A stretch of DNA of 30,428 nt from Solirubrobacteraceae bacterium (GCA_017882405.1 JADGPO010000145.1:1-30428), one strand, 5' to 3'; shown: positions 21,444 to 29,736, numbered from the stretch's first letter. The notes: generated by a model from the letters alone, not told the origin. Translations and numbers: made by a program.

Positions 21444-22507
21444 TTGCCGGCCTGCCGAGTCCTGCGCTGATCGCCGCCGCGTCCACCGCCGTCGCCACCG
21501 TCAAGGAGACTCACGCCGTGAGCACGGGCTCGGCCTCGGGCGTGATCCTGCTCGCCGGGACGGCCTCACTGCTGATCTGCCTGTTCCTCAGCCCCAAGTT
21601 CATCGAGTTCCTGCGCCGGCGCGAGTTCGGCCAGAACATCCGCGCGGAGGGTCCCCGGGGCCACCTGACCAAGGCGGGAACGCCGACGATGGGCGGGGTC
21701 ATCATCTTCACCGCGATCGCGATCCCCTACCTGTTGCTGTCCAAGCACGACTGGCAGTCGATCAGCGTGTTCGGGGTGGCGCTCGCCTGCGCACTGCTGG
21801 GCTTCGCCGACGACTACACGAAGATCGTCAAGCGCCGCTCGCTGGGGCTGAGGGCCCGGACCAAGCTGGTGGTCACGATCGCGATCTCGCTGGGGTTGTG
21901 GTGGGTCGCCACCCACGAAGCGAACATCCCGGCCGCCATATCGCTGCGACCGTTCGACGCCTCGATCGAGGTCGGGCCGCTGTTTCCGGTGTTCATCTAC
22001 CTGGTGGTGGCCGGGACGACGACGGCGGTCAACTTCACCGACGGCCTCGACGGCCTCGCCGCGGGTTGCGCGGCGATCACGCTGCTGGCCTATATCGGGA
22101 TCACGTTCATCGTCACCGGCGACCACGGCCTCACGCTGCTGGCCGCCTGCCTGGTGGGGGCGTGCGTCGGCTTTCTGTGGTTCAACAGCTTTCCGGCCAG
22201 CATCTTCATGGGGGACACCGGCTCGCTGGGGCTGGGGGGAGCGATCGCCGGCCTGGCGATCATGACCAGGACCGAGGTGCTGCTGATCCTGCTGGGCGGG
22301 ATCTTCGTGATCGAGGTGTTGTCGGTGGTGATCCAGGTGTTCTCGTTTCAGGTGTTCCGCAAGCGCGTCTTCCTGATGGCGCCGATCCACCACCACTTCG
22401 AGCTGCAGGCGTGGTCTGAGACCAAGATCATCCTGCGCTTCTGGATCGTGGCCGCCGCCTTCGGGGCGATTGGCTTCGTCGTCTTCCAGCAGGGCCTGAA
22501 GGGGTAG
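21440..22507 (+). CDS. mraY: Phospho-MurNAc-pentapeptide transferase (lipid I synthase)
   Basis: This ten-helix membrane enzyme transfers phospho-MurNAc-pentapeptide to undecaprenyl phosphate. The 355-residue product contains the signatures GTPTMGG, the catalytic aspartates in LLGFADDYTK and NFTDGLDGLAAG, FMGDTGSLGLGG, and the MAPIHHHFE motif. Its N-terminus has an extra ~30 residues (residues 1-31) before the first family helix. It starts inside the murE stop codon and is 6 bp from murD, part of a tightly coupled block. Confidence 0.96.
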   Translation: MIAGLPSPALIAAASTAVATVKETHAVSTGSASGVILLAGTASLLICLFLSPKFIEFLRRREFGQNIRAEGPRGHLTKAGTPTMGGVIIFTAIAIPYLLLSKHDWQSISVFGVALACALLGFADDYTKIVKRRSLGLRARTKLVVTIAISLGLWWVATHEANIPAAISLRPFDASIEVGPLFPVFIYLVVAGTTTAVNFTDGLDGLAAGCAAITLLAYIGITFIVTGDHGLTLLAACLVGACVGFLWFNSFPASIFMGDTGSLGLGGAIAGLAIMTRTEVLLILLGGIFVIEVLSVVIQVFSFQVFRKRVFLMAPIHHHFELQAWSETKIILRFWIVAAAFGAIGFVVFQQGLKG

Positions 22508-22513
22508 GCACCC

Positions 22514-23923
22514 GTGCCGGTCGGCGCCAGCGCCCACGGTCGCTCGGCGAGGCGCAGGCCGCGGCCGCCGCTGCCCGGCGGCCCCTACCTGGTCGTCGGA
22601 CTCGCCCGCTCCGGGGTGGCCGCGGCCCTGGCGCTGCGCGCCCGCGGGGAGGAGGTGATCGGATGCGACGCGGGCCGGGCGGGTGGGGATCGATATACGG
22701 CGGTGGACGCGGCGGCCGGCAGGCTTTCGCAGGCGGGCGTCGAAGTCCACCTCGATGCGTCAGGCGTCGCCCTTGCCGCCAGGGCCGGGACGCTCATCAA
22801 GAGCCCCGGCGTACCCCAAAACGCCCCCGTCGTGGCGGCGGCGCGGACCCGTGGCCTGCCCGTGCTGGGCGAGTTGGAGCTGGCCTGGCGGCTGGTCGAG
22901 AACGAGTTCGTCGCGGTGACCGGCACCAACGGCAAGACGACCACCACCGAGTGGATCGGCCATATCCACCGGGAGGCGGCGCTGCCGGTGGCGGTCGTGG
23001 GGAACGTCGGCACCGCCGCCAGCTCGCTGGCGGGCGCCGTCCCGGCGCAAACGACCGTGGTGTGCGAGGCGTCCTCCTTCCAGCTGGAGGACACCGTCGC
23101 CTTCGCCCCCGAGGCGGCGGTGCTGCTCAACCTGGAGCCCGACCACCTCGACCGCCACGAGAGCTATGAGCAGTACGTGGCCTCCAAGCTGCGGATCTTC
23201 GCCAACCAGGGCAACGACGACGTGGCCGTCGCGCCCGTCGATCTGGAGATCGAGGACCTCGGCGGCTGCGCCCGGCGGGTGCTGTTCGGCGGGGCGGGCG
23301 GGTCCGATTCTGAGCTCTCAGAACGCGCCGGGCAGCTGTGGTGGGACGAGCAGCCGCTGCTGGCGGTCGACGAGGTCTCGCTGCCCGGCGCGCACAACCG
23401 CGCCAACGCGATGGCGGCCGCCGCCGTGTGCCTGGCGCGCGGCGTCGACCCGGCCGCCGTGGCCGACGGCCTGCGTAGCTTCGAGGGCGTCGCCCACCGC
23501 CTGGAGCGGATCGCCGAGCGCGACGGGGTGGCGTTCGTCAACGACTCCAAGGCCACCAACGTCGCCAGCACGCTGGTCGCGCTGCGCAGCTACTCCGGCG
23601 GGGTGCACCTGATCGCCGGAGGGCGCGGCAAGCGCCAGGACTTCTCGTCGCTGGCCGCTTCGGTTGCCGAGCGCTGCCGGGCGGTGTACCTGATCGGGGA
23701 GGCGACCGAGGAGCTGGCCGACATCTTCGTGCCCGCTGCTGCCGACGACGACGGCGTGCCGGTGCACCGTTGCGGCGAGCTGGCGTCCGCGGTCGCGGCC
23801 GCCGTCGCTGCCGCCCGCCCCGGCGACACCGTGCTGCTCTCACCGGCCTGCGCCAGCTATGACCAATACCCGGACTTCGAGGCCCGCGGGGACCACTTCC
23901 GCGAGCTGGTGGAGGGGTTGTAG
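22514..23923 (+). CDS. murD: UDP-MurNAc-L-alanine:D-glutamate ligase
   Basis: This cytoplasmic ligase adds D-Glu to UDP-MurNAc-L-Ala. The 469-residue protein has the nucleotide-binding start YLVVGLARSGVAAA (residues ~26-39), the ATP loop VTGTNGKTTTTEW, SSFQLEDTVAFAPEAAVLLNLEPDHLDRH in the central domain, and FVNDSKATN with GGRGKRQDFSSL in the C-terminal domain. The first ~24 residues are an Arg/Pro-rich extension. It starts with GTG and its last base overlaps the GTG of ftsW. Confidence 0.95.
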   Translation: MPVGASAHGRSARRRPRPPLPGGPYLVVGLARSGVAAALALRARGEEVIGCDAGRAGGDRYTAVDAAAGRLSQAGVEVHLDASGVALAARAGTLIKSPGVPQNAPVVAAARTRGLPVLGELELAWRLVENEFVAVTGTNGKTTTTEWIGHIHREAALPVAVVGNVGTAASSLAGAVPAQTTVVCEASSFQLEDTVAFAPEAAVLLNLEPDHLDRHESYEQYVASKLRIFANQGNDDVAVAPVDLEIEDLGGCARRVLFGGAGGSDSELSERAGQLWWDEQPLLAVDEVSLPGAHNRANAMAAAAVCLARGVDPAAVADGLRSFEGVAHRLERIAERDGVAFVNDSKATNVASTLVALRSYSGGVHLIAGGRGKRQDFSSLAASVAERCRAVYLIGEATEELADIFVPAAADDDGVPVHRCGELASAVAAAVAAARPGDTVLLSPACASYDQYPDFEARGDHFRELVEGL

Positions 23924-25224
23924 TGGCCACCGCGGCCTCGGGCGGCCGCCAGGCCCCGGTGCTGAAGGCCCCTGGTCGCCGCCGCGCTGCGGGCAAGCGG
24001 GTCGCCCCGCCGCTCGAGCACCGCATCCTGATGACGGCCACGCTGTGCCTGCTGGCCTTCGGGGCGGTGATGGTCTACAGCGCCTCCTCGCCCCTGGGTG
24101 TGCTCGATGGTGCCGGGGGCAGCGGTACGGGCACCTTCATCCGCTACGTGGCGTTCGGCGCGCTCGGCCTGGGCGCGATGCACCTGTTCGAGCGCCGAGG
24201 CCTGGCGCTGCTGGATGCGCGGGTCGCGCGGCTCCTGCTGATCACGTCGTTCGCGCTGCTGCTGGTGGTGCTCGTCCCCCACATCGGGCGTCAGGTCAAC
24301 GGCGCGCGGCGGTGGTTCGCCGCCGGGCCGATCCAGTTCCAGCCCTCGGAGCTGATGAAGCTCGCGCTGGTCCTGTACGTGGCGCGCTATCTCGCCGACC
24401 ACCCCAAGCGCCCACGTGACTTCCGCAAGGCGATCACGCCGATCGCCGTCGCGGCGGGCCCGGCGCTCCTGCTGATCGTCGTCGAGCCCGACCTGGGCAC
24501 GGCGCTGGTCGTCGCCTTCGCCATCACCGCGCTGCTGGTCGCCGCGGGCACGTCCCGTCGCCACGTGGTCCTGTTGGCGGCGATCGCCGTCGCGTGCATC
24601 GTGGTGCTGACCATCGCCCAGCCCTACCAGCGCGCGCGGCTGACCTCGTTCCTGCACCCGTGCGCAGTCGAGACCAAGGCCAGCACCGGCTATCAGGCTT
24701 GCCAGGGGCAGATAGCGCTCGGCTCCGGCGGGCTGGTCGGTGTGGGGCTGGGCAAGTCGGTGCAGAAGATCTTCTATCTGCCGGAGGCCCAGACGGACTT
24801 CATCCTCGCGGTGGTCGGCGAGGAGCTGGGCGTGCTCGGGATCCTCGGGGTGGTCGCCCTGTACGGGATGATCGCCTACGCGGGGCTGCGCACGGCCCGC
24901 CGAGCGGCGACCCGGTATGCGAAGCTGCTGGCGACGGGCCTGACCTCCTTGATCCTGTGCCAGGGCATTCTCAACATCTTCGTCGTGCTCGGACTGGCGC
25001 CGCTCACCGGCGTACCGCTGCCGTTCATCTCCTACGCGCCGACGAACCTGTGCGTGATGCTGGCCTCGGTGGGCGTGCTCCTGAACATCTCCCGACCCGG
25101 CGCGCGGCGGTTGAAGGTGGTCGAGGATCCGCCGGGTGAGAGCGCCGCTGATCGTGATCGGCGCCGGCGGGACCGCCGGGCACGTCGTGCCGGCGCTGGC
25201 GGTGGCCGACGCTCTGCGGGCTGA
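23923..25224 (+). CDS. ftsW: SEDS peptidoglycan polymerase FtsW
   Basis: This 433-residue polytopic protein is the septal glycosyltransferase of the SEDS family, partner of FtsI. Ten-helix topology is apparent; key segments are GRQVNGARRWF, FQPSELMKLAL, the large loop with PEAQTDFILAVVGEELG holding the putative catalytic Asp, and GVPLPFISYAPTNL. In many SEDS proteins the last motif is SYGGSS; here it is SYAPTNL. The C-terminal ~30 residues are Arg-rich and are encoded by bases that also encode the MurG N-terminus in another frame: the reading frames overlap by 89 bp (25136-25224), far more than the 1-4 bp overlaps elsewhere in this cluster. Confidence 0.94.
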   Translation: MATAASGGRQAPVLKAPGRRRAAGKRVAPPLEHRILMTATLCLLAFGAVMVYSASSPLGVLDGAGGSGTGTFIRYVAFGALGLGAMHLFERRGLALLDARVARLLLITSFALLLVVLVPHIGRQVNGARRWFAAGPIQFQPSELMKLALVLYVARYLADHPKRPRDFRKAITPIAVAAGPALLLIVVEPDLGTALVVAFAITALLVAAGTSRRHVVLLAAIAVACIVVLTIAQPYQRARLTSFLHPCAVETKASTGYQACQGQIALGSGGLVGVGLGKSVQKIFYLPEAQTDFILAVVGEELGVLGILGVVALYGMIAYAGLRTARRAATRYAKLLATGLTSLILCQGILNIFVVLGLAPLTGVPLPFISYAPTNLCVMLASVGVLLNISRPGARRLKVVEDPPGESAADRDRRRRDRRARRAGAGGGRRSAG

Positions 25225-26188
25225 CGGCGCCCAGGTGGTGTTCGTCGGCGGCGAGCGGGCCGAGTCAGAGCTCGTCCCGGCGGCCGGATACGAGCTCACC
25301 CGCCTGCGGGTGGCGCCGCTGGCGGGGCGCGGCCCCGCCCAGGCGCTGCGCGCCGCAGCGATCGCCGCGGGCGCCGTCCGGGCGGCCGGTCGCCTGATCA
25401 AACGCCTGCGACCGGCGGCCGTGCTCGGCGCCGGCGGCTACGTGGCCGGTCCGCTGGGCCTGGCGGCCGCCACGCGACGTGTGCCGCTGGTGCTGATGGA
25501 GGCCGACAGCCACCTCGGGCTGACCAACCGCTGGCTGGCGCCGGCGGCGCAGCGGGTGTGCCTGGCCTTCCCGATCGAGGGGCGCAGCGGCCAGCGCTAC
25601 CGTGTCACCGGGCGCCCGGTGCCCGAGCCGGCCACCGACCGAGCCGCCGCCCGGGAACGCTTCGGGATCGGCGCCGACGAGCCGTGCGTGCTGGTGTTCG
25701 GGGGCTCGTTAGGCGCACGCTCGATCAACCACGCGGCGATCGCGGCGTTCGCCGGCGCGCGCTTCCACGTCCTGCACGCCTCCGGCACGCGCGATCTGGC
25801 GGACCTGGAGGCCCCTGGGCCGCATTACGATCTCCGGGGCTACATCTCGGACTTCGGCGAAGCCCTGCTGGCCTGCGACCTGGTGGTGGCGCGCTCGGGC
25901 GGCTCGGTGTTCGAGGTCGCCGCCCACGGCCGCCCGATGGTGCTGATCCCCTACCCGCACGCCGCCGCCGACCATCAGACCGAGAACGCCCGCTTCTTCG
26001 AGCGGGCGGGCGCGGCCGTGGTGATCCCCGATGGCGAGCTGACGGCCGCGCGCCTGGCCTCGGAGGTGGGCAGGCTGCTGGGCGACCCCGGGCGGCTGAC
26101 CCTGATGGGCCGGGCCTCGGCGGCGCTGGCCAAGCCGCGCGCCGCCCAGGAGATCGCGTCCGAGGTGCTGAGCGCCGCCGGTCAGTAG
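25136..26188 (+). CDS. murG: UDP-GlcNAc:lipid I N-acetylglucosaminyltransferase
   Basis: This peripheral GT-B enzyme completes lipid II. The 350-residue product has the N-terminal lipid-phosphate-binding loop GAGGTAGHVVPAL (residues ~9-21), the second Gly-rich loop GAGGYVAGPLGLAA, GGSLGARSIN, and the UDP-GlcNAc site ARSGGSVFEVAAHGRPMVLIPYPHAAADHQTENA. The GTG at 25136 is needed to include the first Gly-rich loop, so the 89-bp overlap with ftsW is real as read. The 296-bp gap that follows before murC is the largest inside the murE-ftsQ block. Confidence 0.95.
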   Translation: MRAPLIVIGAGGTAGHVVPALAVADALRADGAQVVFVGGERAESELVPAAGYELTRLRVAPLAGRGPAQALRAAAIAAGAVRAAGRLIKRLRPAAVLGAGGYVAGPLGLAAATRRVPLVLMEADSHLGLTNRWLAPAAQRVCLAFPIEGRSGQRYRVTGRPVPEPATDRAAARERFGIGADEPCVLVFGGSLGARSINHAAIAAFAGARFHVLHASGTRDLADLEAPGPHYDLRGYISDFGEALLACDLVVARSGGSVFEVAAHGRPMVLIPYPHAAADHQTENARFFERAGAAVVIPDGELTAARLASEVGRLLGDPGRLTLMGRASAALAKPRAAQEIASEVLSAAGQ

Positions 26189-26384
26189 GGGCGGCTGGGG
26201 AAGCTCGGACCGAGGCGCTGGTTGGCGCGCTCGGCCAGGCCGATGGCCTTCTGCGGCCAGAACGTCGCCCCGGGGGGACCGTCACCGCAGCCGCTGCTGC
26301 CGCCCGAGCCACCAGGAGGAGCATGACCGACGCCGCCAGGCGCCCGAGATGGACGTGCGTACGCTCGCCGAGCCTCGAAAGCAC
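26182..26384 (-). pseudogene. Possible small secreted-protein gene with one frameshift
   Basis: On the minus strand TATGTT, 6 nt and a GTG at 26384 reproduce the leaderless layout seen elsewhere in this window. The frame encodes MLSRLGERTHVHLGRLAASV followed by MLLLVARAAAAAAVTVPPG, which looks like a signal peptide. It then degenerates into antisense-murG sequence. A one-base change in the C/G run at 26268-26277 would switch to a frame ending ATFWPQKAIGLAERANQRLG plus PSFPSRPY and a TGA at 26184-26182, for a 67-residue product. The evidence is compositional only, and the plus strand here could instead be a murC N-terminal extension. Confidence 0.35.
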
Positions 26385-26390
26385 GCGCGT

Positions 26391-26396
26391 AACATA
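26391..26396 (-). promoter_or_regulatory. TATGTT -10-like box (with TAACAT on the plus strand)
   Basis: The sequence TAACATA reads TATGTTA on the other strand, so both strands carry a TANNNT hexamer. The minus-strand copy is 6 nt before a GTG; the plus-strand copy could serve murC. Confidence 0.35.
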
Positions 26397-26484
26397 CGCG
26401 CTGGCCAGGCCCCATCGACCACGATGCCCCGACTTCCCGCCTCTTGTCAGACCGCTGACCGGTCAAATCCAGCCGCGCACGTTC

Positions 26485-27813
26485 GTGGCGGCTGACCCCT
26501 CGCTCGACGCCGACTGGTCCGGGCGGAGGCTGCATTTCGTCGGCATCGGCGGCGCCGGAATGAGCGGCCTGGCCCTCATCGCCCAGGCGCTCGGCGCCGA
26601 GGTGACCGGCTCGGACCGCGCACCGTCGAGTTACTCCGAGCGACTGCGCCAGCACGGGATCACGCCCGTTGCCGGCCACCGTGCCGAGAACGTGCCCGTC
26701 GGCGCCGAGGTCGTCTACTCCACCGCCATCCCGCCCGAGAATCCCGAGCGCCGCGCGGCGCAACGCGAGCTGCATCGCGCCGACCTGCTTGCCGAGATCG
26801 CCCGCCTGCGTCGCTGCCTGGCGGTCACCGGCACGCACGGCAAGACAACCACCTCGGCGATGGTCGTGCACGCCATGCGCGGCGCCGGCATGGACCCGGC
26901 GTACGTGGTGGGCGGGGAGCTGCGGTCCACCGGCGCCAACGCCGGCTGGGGGACGGGGGAGTGGATCGTCGTGGAGGCGGACGAGTCCGACCGCTCACTG
27001 CTCAAGCTGGACCCCGAGATCGCGGTGCTCACCAACGCCGAGCTCGATCACCACTCCACCTACGGCTCGCGCCTGGACTTGGAGCGGACGTTCGCCACGT
27101 TCATGGCCCGGGCCGGCCGGGGCGCGGTGGTATGGGACCGCCCCGGGCTGCGGGCGCTGTGCCCGCCCGATGCCGTCCCCTACGACGCTCCGGACGCTCA
27201 ACTGGATGCCGCCGGCTCGCGATTTGCCTGGGGCGCGATCAACGTCGCGCTGTCGGTCCCCGGCGCCCACAACGCGATCAACGCCGCCGGGGCGCTGACG
27301 GCGTGCTCGCTGGCCGGCGCTCCCGCGCAGCGCTGCGCGGCTGCCCTGGCTGACTTCCGCGGCGCCCGGCGGCGGCTGGAACGGCTGGGGGAGACCGCCA
27401 CCGGCGCGATCGTGTACGACGACTACGCGCACCACCCGACCGAGGTGGCGGCGACGATCGCCGCAGCCCGCACGCTGCGCCCGCGGCGGCTGGTGGCGGT
27501 CTTCCAGCCTCACCTCTACTCGCGAACGCGCGAGCTGGCACTTGCGTTCGGGGCGGCGCTGGCGAAGGCCGACGCGGTCGCGGTGCTGCCCGTGTATCCC
27601 GCACGCGAGCGCGCCGAGGACTTCCCGGGGATCGACGGGCGGCTGGTCGCCGCGGCCGCCGCCGACGCCCCGGGCGCCCGGCCGGTGGCCTGGCTGCCCG
27701 GCTTCGATCACGCGCGGACGTGGCTGCGGGCGACGCTGCGCGCCGGCGACCTGTGCCTGGCGATGGGAGCCGGCGACATCGACTCGCTGGCCCGCTCGCT
27801 GGTGGCCGGTTAG
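26485..27813 (+). CDS. murC: UDP-MurNAc:L-alanine ligase
   Basis: This cytoplasmic ligase adds L-Ala to UDP-MurNAc. The 442-residue form (GTG at 26485) begins near SLDADWSGRRLHFVGIGGAGMSGLA and has the ATP loop VTGTHGKTTTSAM, the central VVEADESDRS and NAELDHHSTYG, and the C-terminal YDDYAHHPTEV and FQPHLYSRT motifs. An ATG at 26323 in the same frame is preceded by a perfect AGGAGG and would add 54 Arg/Pro-rich residues with no family resemblance. I prefer the shorter form on homology, but the ribosome binding site keeps the longer one possible. The murB promoter lies just past its stop. Confidence 0.93.
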   Translation: MAADPSLDADWSGRRLHFVGIGGAGMSGLALIAQALGAEVTGSDRAPSSYSERLRQHGITPVAGHRAENVPVGAEVVYSTAIPPENPERRAAQRELHRADLLAEIARLRRCLAVTGTHGKTTTSAMVVHAMRGAGMDPAYVVGGELRSTGANAGWGTGEWIVVEADESDRSLLKLDPEIAVLTNAELDHHSTYGSRLDLERTFATFMARAGRGAVVWDRPGLRALCPPDAVPYDAPDAQLDAAGSRFAWGAINVALSVPGAHNAINAAGALTACSLAGAPAQRCAAALADFRGARRRLERLGETATGAIVYDDYAHHPTEVAATIAAARTLRPRRLVAVFQPHLYSRTRELALAFGAALAKADAVAVLPVYPARERAEDFPGIDGRLVAAAAADAPGARPVAWLPGFDHARTWLRATLRAGDLCLAMGAGDIDSLARSLVAG

Positions 27814-27852
27814 CCGGATCCCGCCGTCCCTCGCGGACGCCGACCCGGCATC

Positions 27853-27858
27853 TACCCT
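27853..27858 (+). promoter_or_regulatory. TACCCT -10 box before murB
   Basis: TACCCT is followed by 7 nt and the murB GTG, so murB may have its own leaderless promoter inside the cluster. Confidence 0.4.
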
Positions 27859-27865
27859 GGCGACG

Positions 27866-28795
27866 GTGCTTTCCGACCTGCCCGACGGCGTCGCGCGTGA
27901 TTTCCCGCTCGCCCGCCTGACCACGATCCGCACCGGCGGCCCGGCCGAGTTGTTCGCCCGTCCCGGCACCGCGGCCGTGCTGGAGCAGCTGCTCGCCTGG
28001 GCCGGCGCAGAGGGGCTGGAGGTAGGGGTCGTCGGCTCGGGGTCGAACCTGCTGGTAGCGGACGCCGGCGTCCGTGGACTGGTCTTGAAACTTGACGACG
28101 AGCTCACGCAGATCGAGCTGGATGGCACGCGCATCGAGTGCGGCGGCGGCGCGCGCCTGCCTGCGGTCTCGGCCCAGGCGGCCCGCGCCGGCCTCAGCGG
28201 GATCGAGTTCGGCGTCAACATCCCGGGCACGGTCGGCGGCGCCGTGCGGATGAACGCCAATGCCTACGGCGGCGAGCTGGCCCGCATTCTGGAATGGGTG
28301 GACGTCGTCAGCGCCTCGGGGCGCGACCGGCGCCGGCCCGAGCAGCTCGGCTTCGCCTACCGGCGCTCGGCTCTGCGCGCGGGGGAGGTGGTGGCCCGGG
28401 CCGCGTTCGCGCTGTCGCCGGCCGCTTCCGAGCGCGTCAAGGCGACCCTGGCAGACATGCGTCGCCGGCGAAAGGAGGCGCAGCCCGGGGGGATCAAGAC
28501 GTTCGGCTCGACCTTCAAGAATCCGACCGACCCGACCGACCCGACCGCCGAGGGCCGCACCGCGGGACAGCTGCTGGAGGCGGCGGGGTGCCGCGGGCTG
28601 CGGATCGGGGCGGCCGGATTCTCCGCCAAGCACGCCAACTTCGTCGAGAACCACGGCGGGGCCACCACGGCCGACGTGATTGCGGTCATGGCCGAGGGGC
28701 GCCGCCGCGTCAAGGAGCGCTTCGGGATCGAGCTCGAGCCCGAGGTCCAGTCGCTGGGGCCGGTGGCGTTCCCCGGCGATTGGCGCCGGCGATGA
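27866..28795 (+). CDS. murB: UDP-N-acetylenolpyruvoylglucosamine reductase
   Basis: This FAD enzyme reduces enolpyruvyl-UDP-GlcNAc to UDP-MurNAc with NADPH. The 309-residue protein has the FAD-binding (PCMH) part with TTIRTGGPAELFARP, VVGSGSNLLVAD and GVNIPGTVGGAVRMNANAYGGE, and the C-terminal part with GSTFKNP, whose Ser is the expected proton donor, and SAKHANFVEN. A 9-bp microrepeat within 28526-28550 encodes PTDPTDPT right after GSTFKN, a small insertion in a conserved loop. GTG at 27866 gives the normal N-terminus; upstream open frame is non-homologous. Its stop overlaps the ftsQ ATG (ATGA). Confidence 0.94.
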   Translation: MLSDLPDGVARDFPLARLTTIRTGGPAELFARPGTAAVLEQLLAWAGAEGLEVGVVGSGSNLLVADAGVRGLVLKLDDELTQIELDGTRIECGGGARLPAVSAQAARAGLSGIEFGVNIPGTVGGAVRMNANAYGGELARILEWVDVVSASGRDRRRPEQLGFAYRRSALRAGEVVARAAFALSPAASERVKATLADMRRRRKEAQPGGIKTFGSTFKNPTDPTDPTAEGRTAGQLLEAAGCRGLRIGAAGFSAKHANFVENHGGATTADVIAVMAEGRRRVKERFGIELEPEVQSLGPVAFPGDWRRR

Positions 28796-29712
28796 GCTCC
28801 GGGCGCGGGTCCGGCGCGGTGCGCGGGCGCCGCCCGGGCGCGGCGCGCAGCCGGGGCTTTGCGCTGTTCTCCGGCCGGCGCCGGGGGCGCAGCCAACGCC
28901 CGCGGCGAATCCGCGTTCGCCTGCCGCGGCCCGGTCCGCGGGTGGTGGTGGCGATCGTTGCCATGCTGGCGGTGCTCGGCGGCGCGTGGCTGTGGGTGCG
29001 CCAGTCGTCGCTGGTGGCGGTCAAGCGCGTCAGCGTGGCCGGCGCCAGCGGGCCCGATGCCACGCAGATCCGCTCGGCGCTGATCTCGGCCGCGCGCGAC
29101 ATGACCACGCTGGACGTCCAGATGAGCCACCTGCGCACGGCCGTCAGCCCGTATCCGGTGGTCAAGGGATTGCGCGTCTCCACGCAGTTCCCGCACGGGA
29201 TGCGCATCCGCGTGGTCGAGCAGGTGCCGGTGGCGATGGTGCAGGTCGACGGCCGGCGCACGCCGGTGGCGGGCGACGGCACGCTGCTGCGCGACGTGAC
29301 GACCGGTGCCCGGCTGCCCTCGATCGGCCTGTCGGTGGCCCCCGGGGGGACCCGGCTGACCGGCATCGCGCGCAGCGAGGTGGAGATGCTGGCCGCCGCC
29401 CCCTACCGGTTGCTGGCCAGGGTGCAGCTGGCCTCCAGCGACAGCGCGCACGGTCTGGTGGCGCAGCTGCGCGCCGGACCGCGCCTGTACTTCGGGGGTG
29501 CGAGCGAACTGGGCGCCAAGTGGGATGCCGTCACCGAGGTGCTGGCCGCCCCGAGCTCGGCGGGCGCCGAGTACATCGACGTCACCGACCCCATCCGGCC
29601 CGCGGCGGGAACCGGTTCCGATAGCGGCTCAACCACCCAATCCGGGGCCGCGACCACCGGCCGGTCCGGGGCCTCCACCACGGCAGGCACGGGCACCACG
29701 GTCGGAGGCTGA
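28792..29712 (+). CDS. ftsQ: Cell division protein FtsQ (POTRA domain)
   Basis: This 306-residue bitopic protein has a strongly basic cytoplasmic N-terminus (residues 1-45, Arg/Gly-rich), one membrane helix at about 46-64 (VVVAIVAMLAVLGGAWLWV), and a POTRA domain (SSLVAVKRVSVAGASG ... YPVVKGLRVSTQFPHGMRIRVVEQVPVA). A beta region follows (GGASELGAKWDAVTEVLAAP ... EYIDVTDPIRP). It recruits and organises FtsL/FtsB in the divisome. The last ~35 residues are a low-complexity Thr/Ser/Gly tail, like that of FtsL here. It overlaps murB by 4 bp; ftsZ follows after 197 bp. Confidence 0.92.
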   Translation: MSSGRGSGAVRGRRPGAARSRGFALFSGRRRGRSQRPRRIRVRLPRPGPRVVVAIVAMLAVLGGAWLWVRQSSLVAVKRVSVAGASGPDATQIRSALISAARDMTTLDVQMSHLRTAVSPYPVVKGLRVSTQFPHGMRIRVVEQVPVAMVQVDGRRTPVAGDGTLLRDVTTGARLPSIGLSVAPGGTRLTGIARSEVEMLAAAPYRLLARVQLASSDSAHGLVAQLRAGPRLYFGGASELGAKWDAVTEVLAAPSSAGAEYIDVTDPIRPAAGTGSDSGSTTQSGAATTGRSGASTTAGTGTTVGG

Positions 29713-29713
29713 A

Positions 29714-29736
29714 CCTCTAGTCGAGGGTTACCCTAG
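29714..29736. repeat. Left copy of an inverted repeat flanking the ftsZ promoter
   Basis: The arm CCTCTAGTCGAGGGTTA (29714-29730) matches, in reverse complement, CCCTCTAGTTAGGGTTA at 29895-29879, with one short indel/substitution in the middle. The left copy also contains the local palindrome AGGGT-T-ACCCT and a second CTAG at 29733-29736. Confidence 0.6.

Noticed and set aside
23857..25401. A 514-codon minus-strand frame opposite ftsW and murG
   Set aside because: It crosses two well-identified genes and has repetitive Arg/Gln-rich content with no domain.
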